Shown here one piece after another: positions 47,056 through 56,758 of a DNA stretch of 64,000 bases. Position 1 is the stretch's first letter; every line of letters starts with the position of its first letter. Below the pieces are notes generated by a model, which was not told the DNA's origin, did no database searches, and saw only the letters and a list, made by a program, of their open reading frames with translations. The DNA comes from Bacillus xiapuensis (GTDB taxonomy: Bacteria; Bacillota; Bacilli; Bacillales; Domibacillaceae), in assembly GCF_002797355.1 (NCBI RefSeq), contig NZ_KZ454939.1, forward strand, positions 1,645,828 through 1,709,827. The letters are read 5' to 3'. The position numbers and the translations under genes were made by a program.

Positions 47056-49305
47056 TCAAAGCTGCTCTAACAGCCGAATGCTTCTCTGCTTAGTTCTGTC
47101 CCCTTCTATTTCCGTACCGATGCAGGACGGACAGCCGTTTTCACACGGACAATGCTTGATTAAACGCAAAGCTGCCTCCTTTATGCGATCAAAGCTTTTA
47201 TAGACTTCTTCCGACAGCCCGATTCCTCCGGGGTAGTGATCATATAAAAAAATGGTCGGCAGTCCCGAATGAGCGGCCTTGATTTGAGAAACTACATGGA
47301 TATCTTTGCGGTCACACATCACATGCACCGGAACAACATGCCTTAGCACATTGGCAACCCCCAGCAGCAACAGCTCTAAATCCTTCTCGCCCATCAGCGG
47401 ATCGGTTTGCTTTAATTCGATCCAAGCTGCGCTAGTATGCAGCTCTTCTTCCGGCAAATGGATGGGGCCCGAACCGATATTTTCAAATGTTGTCAATTTA
47501 ATTTTCTTAAATATACTCGGCAAAATATGGATGGATACATCTCCAAAATGAAGGTTCGCCGTTTGTCGGTAAATCGTCCGGTCGATTTCCATTACCTTTA
47601 ACTGGACGGCCAAGTTTGCATCTGTGTAGTATTCTACCTCTACTTTTCTAACGTACGCCTTCAAGTGATCCCAATCTAACTTTTCCACTTGATATTGAAC
47701 GCCCTCATGAAGATAAATCGCTTCTTCATGAAGCAGGGTCATCGCGCTAAAGCGATCCATTTCCCCGATGATCGTCACATTGCCCGTTTGAGATTGATCG
47801 ATGATGACGACATTCTCCTGGGAAGCCGAGCGCAGGCTGATGTTCCCGGCTGGAAACGATTGATTCGCCCAATAATAGGTGTCTTGGTTTTGATGGAGCA
47901 CTCTTTCTTCCGCTAAAAATTCTAATATGTCTTTCACATTTAAAGATCCAAATTTTTCTCCTTCTTTAAAAGGCAGCTCATAAGCAGCACATTTTAAATG
48001 ATCGACCAATATAATTAAATTATCCGGGTTGATGCGGGCGGACTCGGGGGAACGTTCAAAGAAATAATCCGGATTCTGAATAAGATATTGGTCCAAAGGA
48101 GAAGAGCTGGCGACCATCAGGATCAGCGCCTCTTCATGCCTTCTTCCTGCCCGGCCCGCTTGCTGCCATGTACTGGAGACGCTCCCTGGATACCCCGTCA
48201 TAATGCACACCTGTAATTGACCGATATCAACGCCAAGCTCAAGTGCGTTGGTGCTGACCACACCTATGATTTCCCCTTCTCTCAGGCCTTTTTCGATGTC
48301 CCGCCGCTGCTTCGGCAAATAGCCGCCGCGATATCCTCTGATCGAACGGGCGGCCACTTGATTCTTCACAAGCTCCTGAATATGACTCAAAATGATCTCA
48401 ACCCGAACCCGGCTTCTGGCAAAAACAATGGTTTGTATTTTGTTTTTTAAAAATTCTTTTGCCAATTGATTCACTTCTGCTGTGGCACTTTTTCGGATAT
48501 TTAACGCTTCGTTCACAACCGGAGGATTATAAAAGGCAAAATGCTTTCTCCCTCTAGGAGCTCCGTTATCCTCAATTAAGCGCACCGGCTCACCGATCAG
48601 CTGTTCAGCCAGCTCTTGCGGATTGGCGATCGTTGCGGATGTGCATATAAACAACGGATTACTTCCATAAAAGCGGCAAATTCTATTCAGCCTTCTGATC
48701 ACATTCGCAACATGGCTTCCAAAGACTCCGCGATAGGTATGAAGCTCATCAATCACAACGTATTTCAAATTCTCAAATAAACTGACCCATTTTGTATGAT
48801 GCGGCAAAATCGCCGAATGGAGCATATCCGGATTGGTAATGACGATGTGCCCGGCTTTTCTGACCACTTGGCGGATAGCAGGCGACGTATCGCCATCGTA
48901 GGTGTAGCTTTTAATGCCCATTCCCATTTCATTTATGATTTCATTTAATTCGCTTTTCTGATCTTGAGCCAGCGCTTTCGTCGGAAAAATATAGAGCGCG
49001 CGATTACTGTGATCCTCGGCAATTGACTGCAGCACCGGCAAGTTATAGCACAGCGTTTTTCCTGACGCGGTCGGCGTGACAGCAACAATATGCTCCCCCC
49101 TCCTTACCGTTTCAAACGCTGTGTGCTGATGGCTATATAATTCCTCAATGCCTCTTTTTTGCAAAGCAGCCTTTATTCTGGCATCTACATGTCCTGGAAT
49201 GGGTGCTGTCTTTGCCTCCTGTGGCTTAATTTCATGCCAATGTACAATATTCTCATTGCGCTTCAGCTTTTCGATTAATTCCGGCAATGATTTCTTTCCT
49301 ATCAT
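47056..49305 (-). CDS. mrfA: DEAD/DEAH-like helicase MrfA (YprA)
   Basis: 749 aa, superfamily-2 helicase. Walker A TPTASGKTLCY, motif II VIDELHTY, motif III CTSATIANP, motif VI QQAGRAGRRHE; C-terminal zinc site of four Cys in CPCENGCPSCIGTE (MZB/DUF1998). Unwinds or remodels mitomycin-damaged DNA with MrfB. Monocistronic start ATG with AAAGAGGTG upstream; a terminator separates it from yppG. Confidence 0.94.
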   Translation of the reverse strand: MIGKKSLPELIEKLKRNENIVHWHEIKPQEAKTAPIPGHVDARIKAALQKRGIEELYSHQHTAFETVRRGEHIVAVTPTASGKTLCYNLPVLQSIAEDHSNRALYIFPTKALAQDQKSELNEIINEMGMGIKSYTYDGDTSPAIRQVVRKAGHIVITNPDMLHSAILPHHTKWVSLFENLKYVVIDELHTYRGVFGSHVANVIRRLNRICRFYGSNPLFICTSATIANPQELAEQLIGEPVRLIEDNGAPRGRKHFAFYNPPVVNEALNIRKSATAEVNQLAKEFLKNKIQTIVFARSRVRVEIILSHIQELVKNQVAARSIRGYRGGYLPKQRRDIEKGLREGEIIGVVSTNALELGVDIGQLQVCIMTGYPGSVSSTWQQAGRAGRRHEEALILMVASSSPLDQYLIQNPDYFFERSPESARINPDNLIILVDHLKCAAYELPFKEGEKFGSLNVKDILEFLAEERVLHQNQDTYYWANQSFPAGNISLRSASQENVVIIDQSQTGNVTIIGEMDRFSAMTLLHEEAIYLHEGVQYQVEKLDWDHLKAYVRKVEVEYYTDANLAVQLKVMEIDRTIYRQTANLHFGDVSIHILPSIFKKIKLTTFENIGSGPIHLPEEELHTSAAWIELKQTDPLMGEKDLELLLLGVANVLRHVVPVHVMCDRKDIHVVSQIKAAHSGLPTIFLYDHYPGGIGLSEEVYKSFDRIKEAALRLIKHCPCENGCPSCIGTEIEGDRTKQRSIRLLEQL

Positions 49306-49395
49306 TACGCGATCACCTCTTTGTACCTAATAGTTTAGCGAATAAACGTTTGGCTGGCTAGTTGGAATTCTTCAGCTTTTATTTGTCCGCACACT

Positions 49396-49432
49396 AAAAA
49401 ACCGCAAAAGGAGACTGTTTCCTTTTGCGGTC
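49396..49432 (-). terminator. yppG terminator
   Basis: ACCGCAAAAGGA / TCCTTTTGCGGT, 12-bp stem, then TTTTTTAG on the minus strand, 17 nt after the yppG stop. Confidence 0.85.
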
Positions 49433-49449
49433 CATGGCAGCGCGCTCTT

Positions 49450-49809
49450 TTATACTTTCAACCATCCGCTCACACCTTTAACGATGCTTGATAACTGCGA
49501 TACGGTATTCATCATTAAACCTGCTGTATCCAGTGCTTTATTCATGTTAAACGAGCCGTCTTCATTTTGAAAGGATTTAATGAACATATTGCCGGAAGCC
49601 GGCGGTTTATTCATATTGGGTGCTGACGGGGCTGAAAATGGCATATACGGCTGCTGAGGCTGGTGCATGGTATAGAGAGGATGGTCGAATAAGGAGCCGG
49701 CAAATGAAGATTGATCCGCCGGCTGCGGATAGAAGTACGGATGAGCTTGGAGCTGCGGATAATATTCATATGGATAGGGCTGCATCGGCATTGGACCCCA
49801 ATGATTCAT
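49450..49809 (-). CDS. yppG: YppG-like protein
   Basis: 119 aa with an N-terminal Pro/Tyr/Gln-rich low-complexity half (MPMQPYPYEYYPQLQAH) and a C-terminal ordered part: GNMFIKSFQNEDGSFNMNKA and LDTAGLMMNTVSQLSS. This matches YppG of B. subtilis; possibly coat- or surface-associated from composition, function unknown. The start at 49809 gives GGAGGG normal spacing. Confidence 0.82.
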   Translation of the reverse strand: MNHWGPMPMQPYPYEYYPQLQAHPYFYPQPADQSSFAGSLFDHPLYTMHQPQQPYMPFSAPSAPNMNKPPASGNMFIKSFQNEDGSFNMNKALDTAGLMMNTVSQLSSIVKGVSGWLKV

Positions 49810-49879
49810 TCTCATTCCCTCCAAGAATAAAAATAAGTATATAACCTATTGTATGACTTATTGGAGGAAGAAGTGCCTC

Positions 49880-50230
49880 TTAGTCCAGCTCTCTTTGCAG
49901 CTGTTCCAAAATAAAAATTGTCGACTCCACATAGTTTTTAAAGCGAGTGTAGCTTGTTTCTGGAAAAAACGCTTGTACGGAAATCAATTCAATGTTCTCT
50001 AGTGTGGCTTTTATTTGGGGAGGGTGCACGTATTTAAATTCCCTCCTCTTCATTTCTTTCATCACCGCTTGCTCCCATTTTTCAGACAATTGGCGGGCCT
50101 GATCCGCAAACGGCTTAACCTCCTGATAAAAATCGCCTTTTGTTTGCTCTCTTCTGTTTTTGTGATATACCTCATTGGCCTGATGCACGAGATGAAGTAA
50201 TGCTTTGGTTAATTCGTGAAGTGAATTCAT
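49880..50230 (-). CDS. yppE: YppE-like protein (DUF1798)
   Basis: 116 aa all-helical protein: ALLHLVHQANEVYHKN, FADQARQLSEKWEQAV, ATLENIELISVQAFFPET. YppE has a four-helix-bundle-like fold, function unknown. A weak site (TGAGGAG) lies about 10 nt upstream of the ATG. No partner other than the yppG neighbour downstream. Confidence 0.85.
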   Translation of the reverse strand: MNSLHELTKALLHLVHQANEVYHKNRREQTKGDFYQEVKPFADQARQLSEKWEQAVMKEMKRREFKYVHPPQIKATLENIELISVQAFFPETSYTRFKNYVESTIFILEQLQRELD

Positions 50231-50497
50231 TTCAATAACTCCTCAATCAGCAATCGTTCGATGACATACATTCTATAAGTTTTTTTACTTCTCTTCAACC
50301 TGACTCAACCGGCCGCTTAAAACCTATTGTTTTTGAAGGAGGGCCAGGCTTATCGCTGCTTTTAGCTGCCAGCAGTTACTGGCTGAGCTATTTCACTCGT
50401 TTTATGCTTTTTTTGGCTAAGCGGCTTTCCTCTCCGGCATTTACTCGTGCCAATGTTTTTTCTCGTTGAGAAGCGAGAAATTTCTTGCGCTGGGAAG

Positions 50498-50740
50498 TTA
50501 AAACGTTTCATAGGATACTTTCAGTGATTGAACCATTTTGTAGGAAGAAGGAGTGGATAAAAGGTAGTCGGCCCCCTCTTCCAGCAGGCGTAGGCGCTCC
50601 ATCACCATCTCCTTTTTTCTCAAAAGACGCGTACAGTGGGCTTTATGAAGCTTCGAGACTCGCTTTTTTAAAATCAGTTCAATTTGCTCCACTTTTTCCT
50701 CCATCTCCGCTAATGCTCGCAATGCTTCTTCTTTTGTCAC
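50498..50740 (-). CDS. small coiled-coil protein of unknown function
   Basis: 80 aa from a GTG at 50740 (AAGGAG, 8-nt spacing). Helical and charged: EEALRALAEMEEKVEQIEL, then LLRKKEMVMERLRLLEEG. It occupies the place of the small ypp genes between recU and yppE in B. subtilis, but I cannot match it to a specific one. Divergent from recU. Confidence 0.7.
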   Translation of the reverse strand: MTKEEALRALAEMEEKVEQIELILKKRVSKLHKAHCTRLLRKKEMVMERLRLLEEGADYLLSTPSSYKMVQSLKVSYETF

Positions 50741-50749
50741 AGACGCCAC

Positions 50750-51155
50750 TCCTTTTTATTAAATTGCTTGCATTCCATCGGCATTGTCTTGCTGCTTACT
50801 TTCTGCCCTCCTTATTGAATCTCCTGCCAGCATGACAAAACTAGGAGCAATTCGCCAAAGAAAGAAGCAGGCAGACAAAGAGGGTTTATTATTCGACAAA
50901 CCGGCAATCTTTGAAATGACAGAGGATAGTTTCATCTATGCGATTTCACTCCGAAAAGGTTATAATAGAATCGCAGAAAAAAGGGATAATATGCCGAGCA
51001 GACACATAGTTCTAGCAATAGAGCGCAGCGACCGGCGTGGAATCCGAATCACCAGCTTTGGGAAAAGGCATTCTTCCCCAAAAAACAGGTGTTTTTCTTC
51101 CCCCATGATTAAAATTTTCTGTTATGATATGTATTATCTTGTGAGGTGTTTATCT
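50750..51155. other. divergent region between the small coiled-coil gene and recU
   Basis: About 400 nt without a convincing gene. One frame is open on the plus strand into recU but has no RBS and atypical composition. A TATGAT lies about 25 nt before the recU ATG, a likely -10. No further structure was found. Confidence 0.5.
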
Positions 51156-51761
51156 ATGGCGATAAAATATCCGAATGGAAAAAAGTATGTGCCTTTTTCA
51201 CAAGAACTTCCCAAAAAGCAACGGTTGAAAAAGGACAGCTACAGCAACAGGGGAATGACACTTGAGGAGGACTTGAATGAGACCAATACATTTTATCTTG
51301 AACGTGGAATAGCCGTTGTCCACAAAAAACCAACGCCAGTTCAAATCGTTCAAGTTGATTATCCAAGGAGAAGTGCAGCCGTCATTAAAGAAGCTTACTT
51401 CAAACAAGCTTCAACTACTGACTATAACGGGGTCTACAGGGGGAAGTATTTAGATTTTGAAGCGAAGGAGACGAAAAGTCCTACCGCTTTCCCGCTGAAG
51501 AATTTTCACCCCCATCAGATTGAGCATATGAAAAAAGTGGACAAACAAAAGGGAGTCTGCTTTGTGATCATTCGATTCGCTGCAGTAGAGGAGATCTATT
51601 TTCTTCCTTGCAGCCGCTTGTTTGACTTTTGGGAGCGGATGATTAGCGGCGGCCGCAAATCTATAGCAAAGGCTGAGCTGGAAACAGCAGCTTATTCCAT
51701 TCCTATAGGGCTGCATCCCCGAATTCCCTATTTATCCGTAATTGATGAGCTTTACTTTTAG
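51156..51761 (+). CDS. recU: Holliday-junction resolvase RecU
   Basis: 201 aa. Conserved core: [53 protein letters not shown] (in segments; catalytic D-Y...D-E-K), [14 protein letters not shown]. Cleaves four-way junctions during recombination and chromosome segregation. The start at 51156 follows GTGAGGTG; the longer frame upstream is not credible. Forms the classic recU-ponA operon. Confidence 0.96.
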   Translation: MAIKYPNGKKYVPFSQELPKKQRLKKDSYSNRGMTLEEDLNETNTFYLERGIAVVHKKPTPVQIVQVDYPRRSAAVIKEAYFKQASTTDYNGVYRGKYLDFEAKETKSPTAFPLKNFHPHQIEHMKKVDKQKGVCFVIIRFAAVEEIYFLPCSRLFDFWERMISGGRKSIAKAELETAAYSIPIGLHPRIPYLSVIDELYF

Positions 51762-51899
51762 GCAAAGTCGCCAGCGGATGAAAGAATTTCCTAAAAAATA
51801 GGCGGAAATGAACTTTTCTTACCCGATTGGATATGAATAATATTAGGAAGGGCAGTTTCTATACTGTCTATTCCTTTTGAAAGCGAGGAAATTAGACAA

Positions 51900-54647
51900 A
51901 TGTCTGATCAATACAATTCACGTACAGAAAGACGCAAGCAACAGAAAAAAAGAGCGGCTAAACCAGCAGCCGCTCCTGCAAAGGGGCCGAAGAAGAAGAA
52001 AAAGCGTTCCCTCTTCAAAAAAGTATTTCTTACTTTTGCCGTCCTGATTCTGCTCTCTCTTGCAGGAGGAATAGGCGCTTTTGCTTACATGGTCAAAGAT
52101 GCGCCGAATTTGGATGAAGCGCTTTTGCGGGATCCTATCCCTTCGAAGGTTTACGATAAAGATGGGAAATTCATTACGACGATCGGCTCTGGAAAACTAG
52201 ATTACGTCAAATATGAAGATATTCCGCAGCTGGTGAAGGACGCCATTCTTGCAACGGAAGACGCTCGCTTCTTTGAGCATCACGGCGTAGATATTATACG
52301 AATCGGCGGCGCTGCCCTTAAAAACGTGACCGACGGATTCGGTTCACAAGGGGCAAGCACCATCACCCAGCAGGTCGTCAAGCTGTCCTTTTTAAAACCT
52401 GAAAAAACGCTGAAAAGAAAAGCTCAGGAAGCTTGGCTGGCTTATCAGCTGGAACGGCAATATACAAAAGAAGAAATCTTTGAAATGTACGCCAATAAAG
52501 TCTATATGTCTCAGGGCATTCATGGGATTAAAGCCGCAGCAAAGCACTATTTCAATAAAGAATTGGATGAATTAACGCTTCCTGAAGCGGCTTTAATTGC
52601 CGGCATGCCGCAGAGCCCGAATAATTACAATCCTTTTACCAATCCTGAACGTGCAGAGAAGCGCCGGAATCTCGTACTGTCCCTGATGAAGCAGCATGAT
52701 AAAATTTCCGAAACAGAAATGGCACAGGCTAAAGCAGTGCCGCTAAATAAATTGCTGGCTGAAAACAAGCAAGGAGAAGGAGAAACAAAGAAATACAATG
52801 CCTATATCGATATGGTGATTGAAGAAGTTCAGCGCATGGGCGACTACAATCCCTATTCGGACGGACTAAAGATTTACACCACTCTAGATCGCAAAGCTCA
52901 GGATTATATGGATCAATTACTCAACACAGAGGACATTCTTAGTTATCCGAGCGATGATTTTCAAGCCGGAATCGCCCTCACTGATACGAAAACCGGGGAA
53001 GTGCGCGCAGTCGGCGGAGGACGCGGTGAAAACCAGAAGGTCGAGCGCGGATACAACTACGCGGTGGACTTAAAACAGCGTCAGCCAGGATCCGTCATTA
53101 AACCGCTGATTGATTACGGGCCTGCGATTGAATATTTAAATTGGTCTACCTATCAGCAGCTGGATGACAAACCGACGACATACCCGGACGGCACACCGAT
53201 ACGCAACGCTGGCGGTTCCTATATGGGACCGATCTCAATGAGAACAGCGATGACCTACTCCCGCAACATACCGGCTTTAGAAGCTTATAAAGAAGTGGGA
53301 CACGAAAAGGCCAACGAATTTTTAGGAAACCTTGGAATTCAACTGAAGAAAGAGGAATCAGAAAACTATTCCAACTCCATTGGCGCGATGAGCGGCATCT
53401 CACCTCTTGATTTAGCCGGCGCCTATGCGGCATTTGGAAACGGCGGCCAATACAATGAGCCGCATACAGTAAAGAAACTCATCCTATCTGATGGGGAAAC
53501 GGAAGTGGAGAACGACATTAAACCTAAAGCAGCGATGAGTGATTACACCGCTTATATGATTACCGATATGCTGAGGGATGTTGTGAGCGAAGGTACCGGA
53601 ACCCAAGCGAATATACCTGGTTTAGATGTAGCCGGAAAGACAGGAACCACCAACTATACTGAGAAAGAAAAAAGCGACTTTGGCATTCCTGACAGCGGCT
53701 CGCCAGATTCCTGGTTTGTCGGATATACAACCAACTATACAGCGGCAATTTGGACCGGTTACCCGAACAAAAGCGAGTATTTATCACCTGAAAGCCAGCG
53801 CATTGCCAAAAGACTGTTTAGATATTTAATGGAAGAAGTTTCGTCAGATGTGAAAACAGAAGACTTCAAAAAGCCGAAAAGCGTTGTAGAACTTCCGATC
53901 TTAAAAGGCTCCAACCCTGCTGTAGTGGCCGGTGACAGCGTTCCTGACAGCGACAAGGTCTATGAACTTTTTGTCAAAGGGGAAGAACCTAAGAAAGTAT
54001 ACAGAAATAAAGATGACGAAGAAGAAAAAGACAAAGACAAAGAGAAAGAGAAAGAAGAACAAGAAACCAAAGGAAAAATTGAAGGATTGAATGCAGCTTA
54101 TGATTCTTCCTCCCAGAGCATTTCCGTATCTTGGTCTTTCAGCGGAGAGGGAACGCCAAGCTTTACCGTTACAGCTAACGGACAATCGCAAGCTGCGAAC
54201 GGAAATTCAGCCGTCATCAGCAATGTACAGCCTGGCCAAACATACAGCATTACGGTAACTGCGACTGTAGACGGCGCAACAGTGGACTCGGCTTCCACGT
54301 CCGTAACCGCCTCAGGTGGCGAGAACCCAGCTGAACCGGAAGATGGCGGCCAGCAAGAACCTGATCAACCTGATACCGAAGCGCCTGACGGCAACAATAA
54401 CGGAAATCATAACGGAGGAAATACGCCTCCTCCAGACCAAGGAAATGGACAGAATGGCGGCACACCTCCTAATGGAGACAATGGAGGAAGCGGCAACGGC
54501 AACAATAACGGCAACGGCAACGGAAGCAGCTCAGGCGGAAATCCTTCGCCTACTCAGCCGCCCGTTGGAACACCTCCTGCCAATAACAATGGAGGCAATA
54601 CCCAGCAAGGACAATCCACACAATCAGGAACTGAAAGCGGCCTATAA
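51900..54647 (+). CDS. ponA: Penicillin-binding protein 1A/1B, bifunctional, with FN3 and low-complexity tail
   Basis: 915 aa. Short cytosolic Lys-rich start, one membrane anchor (~residues 38-60), glycosyltransferase domain (EDARFFEHHGVD catalytic Glu; QGASTITQQVVK), then transpeptidase domain with SxxK in PGSVIKPL, SRN, and KTG in VAGKTGTTN. Residues ~725-805 look like a fibronectin type III domain; the last ~100 are Asn/Gly/Pro/Gln-rich. Synthesises peptidoglycan. Operon with recU. Confidence 0.95.
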   Translation: MSDQYNSRTERRKQQKKRAAKPAAAPAKGPKKKKKRSLFKKVFLTFAVLILLSLAGGIGAFAYMVKDAPNLDEALLRDPIPSKVYDKDGKFITTIGSGKLDYVKYEDIPQLVKDAILATEDARFFEHHGVDIIRIGGAALKNVTDGFGSQGASTITQQVVKLSFLKPEKTLKRKAQEAWLAYQLERQYTKEEIFEMYANKVYMSQGIHGIKAAAKHYFNKELDELTLPEAALIAGMPQSPNNYNPFTNPERAEKRRNLVLSLMKQHDKISETEMAQAKAVPLNKLLAENKQGEGETKKYNAYIDMVIEEVQRMGDYNPYSDGLKIYTTLDRKAQDYMDQLLNTEDILSYPSDDFQAGIALTDTKTGEVRAVGGGRGENQKVERGYNYAVDLKQRQPGSVIKPLIDYGPAIEYLNWSTYQQLDDKPTTYPDGTPIRNAGGSYMGPISMRTAMTYSRNIPALEAYKEVGHEKANEFLGNLGIQLKKEESENYSNSIGAMSGISPLDLAGAYAAFGNGGQYNEPHTVKKLILSDGETEVENDIKPKAAMSDYTAYMITDMLRDVVSEGTGTQANIPGLDVAGKTGTTNYTEKEKSDFGIPDSGSPDSWFVGYTTNYTAAIWTGYPNKSEYLSPESQRIAKRLFRYLMEEVSSDVKTEDFKKPKSVVELPILKGSNPAVVAGDSVPDSDKVYELFVKGEEPKKVYRNKDDEEEKDKDKEKEKEEQETKGKIEGLNAAYDSSSQSISVSWSFSGEGTPSFTVTANGQSQAANGNSAVISNVQPGQTYSITVTATVDGATVDSASTSVTASGGENPAEPEDGGQQEPDQPDTEAPDGNNNGNHNGGNTPPPDQGNGQNGGTPPNGDNGGSGNGNNNGNGNGSSSGGNPSPTQPPVGTPPANNNGGNTQQGQSTQSGTESGL

Positions 54648-54656
54648 GCAGCTGAC

Positions 54657-54690
54657 AACAAAAAGGATGGCATTTAGCCATCCTTTTTGT
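54657..54690. terminator. shared terminator of ponA and ypoC
   Basis: ACAAAAAGGATGGC / GCCATCCTTTTTGT, 14-bp stem, 5-nt loop. It also contains the last codons and stop of ypoC on the minus strand. Confidence 0.85.
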
Positions 54691-55168
54691 GTTGCATGAG
54701 CTGATATTTAGCCAGCTGCTTTTGCTGTTCACTTATTAGTTCATTGATTTGCACGTACGCTTGATAGGAAAAAGGGCGATTCATCACAAAAGACAGCCTT
54801 TCAGCTGCGTTAATCGGCTTAATAGCTAGTGACTGCACGCGATCCGGCCAATTGTTGAGCATGACTGGAGAACCGTTGCTCCAATAGAGGTTCATCCATA
54901 ACAAAGCTAGCAATGCTTTCATTGGAGAAGAAAAGGTGCAACTGTCTCTCATTTGAAAGGCCCGATCAAGCTGCTTTTTTAATTTGCGCCATTCCTGATC
55001 CAGCATCTTTACATATCGATCGGCCTTAAGCCAAGGCTTGTCTATTCCAGTTAATTCATAAATAAAATACGGCTCATCTGCAACGCTCAGTTGATTCGGT
55101 ACAAAAACAGACTCCGCCTGAAAGAACAGCGGGTGCTGGAGATGAGGAGGAACCGGCACCACCGCCAT
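54674..55168 (-). CDS. ypoC: YpoC-like protein
   Basis: 164 aa, helical, with YELTGIDKPWLKADRYVKML and SPMKALLALLWMNLYWSNG. Corresponds in place and length to B. subtilis ypoC, downstream of nth; function unknown. Its ATG shares one base with the nth stop (TAATG), so translation is coupled. The gene's stop lies inside the terminator stem shared with ponA. Confidence 0.82.
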   Translation of the reverse strand: MAVVPVPPHLQHPLFFQAESVFVPNQLSVADEPYFIYELTGIDKPWLKADRYVKMLDQEWRKLKKQLDRAFQMRDSCTFSSPMKALLALLWMNLYWSNGSPVMLNNWPDRVQSLAIKPINAAERLSFVMNRPFSYQAYVQINELISEQQKQLAKYQLMQHKKDG

Positions 55169-55821
55169 TATCCAGCCTTCCTTTTCATCCGCTTCTTTCC
55201 TTCCCGGCACAGATCTAGCAGCGGGCATTCCTCACATTTGGGTGATTGTGCCTTGCAATGATAGCGTCCAAAGAATATTAAACGATGATGAGTAACCGAC
55301 CATTCTTCCCTTGGGATTTTCCTCATTAACGTTTCTTCCACTTCAGTCACATTATCCTTCCATCGGCAAATTCCCAGCCGCTTGCTGACACGTTCAACAT
55401 GAGTATCCACAGCGATAGCGGGTATGCCAAAGGCCACGGAAGCAACGACATTGGCTGTCTTGCGCCCTACACCAGGAAGCTTCACAAGCTCCTCCTGTGT
55501 TCTCGGCACTTCTCCGTTCATCTCTTCCAGCAACACCCGGCATAACTTCTGGATATTCTTGGCCTTGTTTCGGTAAAGCCCGATAGAACGGATATCCTGC
55601 TGCAATTCTTCCAGCGAAACAGCTAAATAATCCTCCGGCGTTTTATATTTCTCAAACAAATCCTTGGTCACTTTATTTACTAACGCATCCGTACATTGAG
55701 CAGACAGAGCAACAGCAATGACCAATTCAAATGGGTTTTTATGATTCAGCTCGCAGTGAGCATCCGGAAACATGTCAGCAATTGTATCTAAACAATAACG
55801 AATTTGCTGTTTATTCAGCAT
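55168..55821 (-). CDS. nth: Endonuclease III
   Basis: 217-aa DNA glycosylase/AP lyase that removes oxidised pyrimidines. Helix-hairpin-helix LPGVGRKTANVV with catalytic Lys, catalytic Asp in VDTHVERV, and the [4Fe-4S] cluster C-X6-C-X2-C-X5-C in CKAQSPKCEECPLLDLC. Standard length. The coupled dnaD-nth-ypoC order is as in B. subtilis. Confidence 0.97.
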   Translation of the reverse strand: MLNKQQIRYCLDTIADMFPDAHCELNHKNPFELVIAVALSAQCTDALVNKVTKDLFEKYKTPEDYLAVSLEELQQDIRSIGLYRNKAKNIQKLCRVLLEEMNGEVPRTQEELVKLPGVGRKTANVVASVAFGIPAIAVDTHVERVSKRLGICRWKDNVTEVEETLMRKIPREEWSVTHHRLIFFGRYHCKAQSPKCEECPLLDLCREGKKRMKRKAG

Positions 55822-55835
55822 AGCTTCTCTCCTTT

Positions 55836-56525
55836 CTACTGCTCAAGCCAATTATAAAAAGGCACCGCTTTTGTTGAGCGCTGCACTTGCTCAGGAGAAG
55901 ATTGATGGCGGCGGAAACGCTGTCCATACTCTCTGGCCTGTTCAAGCGTTTCAATCCCCTGCTTTTTCCATTCAAACAAAATACGATCAATATAGCGGAA
56001 ATTCATCTTCCCTGATATTACCGCTTCTCTCAATGCAGCTTTAATGATGGCGGGATCATGGTGGTCTTGATCAACCCAAATCGCCAGCGTTTCACATTCT
56101 AGCGGAGAAAGCGGACGGCCAAACTCCTGTTCAAAACAAGTATAAAGATCTTTCTCTTCGCTCATCGCCTGCTGAAGAGCTGTTTGCCGTGACTGCTGCA
56201 CCATTTTTTCTGCTAGCCTCTTCCAAAGCGGCTCGAGTGAATAACGTTCATATCCGGGAGAGTCTCCCTGTTCAATCGCAATCAGCTGCTGCTGAATAAG
56301 CTTCTTAATCATGATGGAGCATTCGCCCGCAGACATCGTCATTCGGCCAGCCAGTTCTTCAAATGTTGGAAAATGTTGGCCCTTTTGCTTAAACGCCATA
56401 ATATGCAAAAGGAGTGCAAGCTCTGATTCTGTTAGTGACAGTTGGCGATAGTGCATCAGCAATACGTTAGGAACGCTGATCATTCCTTCATTCATCCACT
56501 CTGTAATCAATTCATTTTGCTCCAT
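55836..56525 (-). CDS. dnaD: Primosomal protein DnaD
   Basis: 229 aa. N-terminal winged helix (SLTESELALLLHIMAFKQKGQ, split as SLTESELALLLHI and MAFKQKGQ) and C-terminal DnaD domain (YTCFEQEFGRPLSPLECE; AIIKAALREAVISGK; YIDRILFEWKKQGI). Remodels DNA during initiation and restart with DnaB, DnaI and PriA. Start at 56525 gives GAGGTG a 6-nt spacing; the preceding in-frame GTG lies within the RBS. First of dnaD-nth-ypoC. Confidence 0.96.
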   Translation of the reverse strand: MEQNELITEWMNEGMISVPNVLLMHYRQLSLTESELALLLHIMAFKQKGQHFPTFEELAGRMTMSAGECSIMIKKLIQQQLIAIEQGDSPGYERYSLEPLWKRLAEKMVQQSRQTALQQAMSEEKDLYTCFEQEFGRPLSPLECETLAIWVDQDHHDPAIIKAALREAVISGKMNFRYIDRILFEWKKQGIETLEQAREYGQRFRRHQSSPEQVQRSTKAVPFYNWLEQ

Positions 56526-56608
56526 ATTGGACACCTCATAGCTAGTATATCATGATGGCGGCTGAAAAATGAGAATTGACAATTTGGAAAGTATTTATCT
56601 CACCATAC

Positions 56609-56636
56609 TAAAGGCCGCGCATACAGCGCGGCCTTA
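56609..56636 (-). terminator. asnS terminator
   Basis: AAGGCCGCGC / GCGCGGCCTT, 10-bp stem with a TGTAT loop, then TAGTATGG: weak T-run but very stable. Lies between asnS and dnaD. Confidence 0.65.
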
Positions 56637-56649
56637 TTGTTTTTATCCC

Positions 56650-56745
56650 TCATTCAGAGGGCCGATTCATTCGGGCCTGCACGATGCAGACGACAGCCTT
56701 TGTTCTTCACTTCATCAGCGGAGGATCAAAGAGAACGCCCGCTTT
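56650..56745 (-). repeat. dispersed intergenic repeat, partial copy F
   Basis: Between asnS and dnaD. Minus strand: GAACAAAGGCTG, ATCGTGCAGGCCCGAATGAATCGGCCC, TCTGAATGAGGG. Matches the second half of copies E and D (TGCAGGCCCGAAC.AATCGG) but lacks the TTGCAG core and the ATGCGG end block. Confidence 0.5.
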
Positions 56746-56758
56746 TTGAAGCTTTACT

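Noticed and set aside
50231-50272. 14-codon ORF ending at the yppE start as a leader peptide
   Set aside because: No RBS and no attenuator hairpin; probably chance.
50784-51155. Long in-frame extension upstream of recU
   Set aside because: No RBS, atypical composition, and RecU's normal start with RBS lies at 51156.
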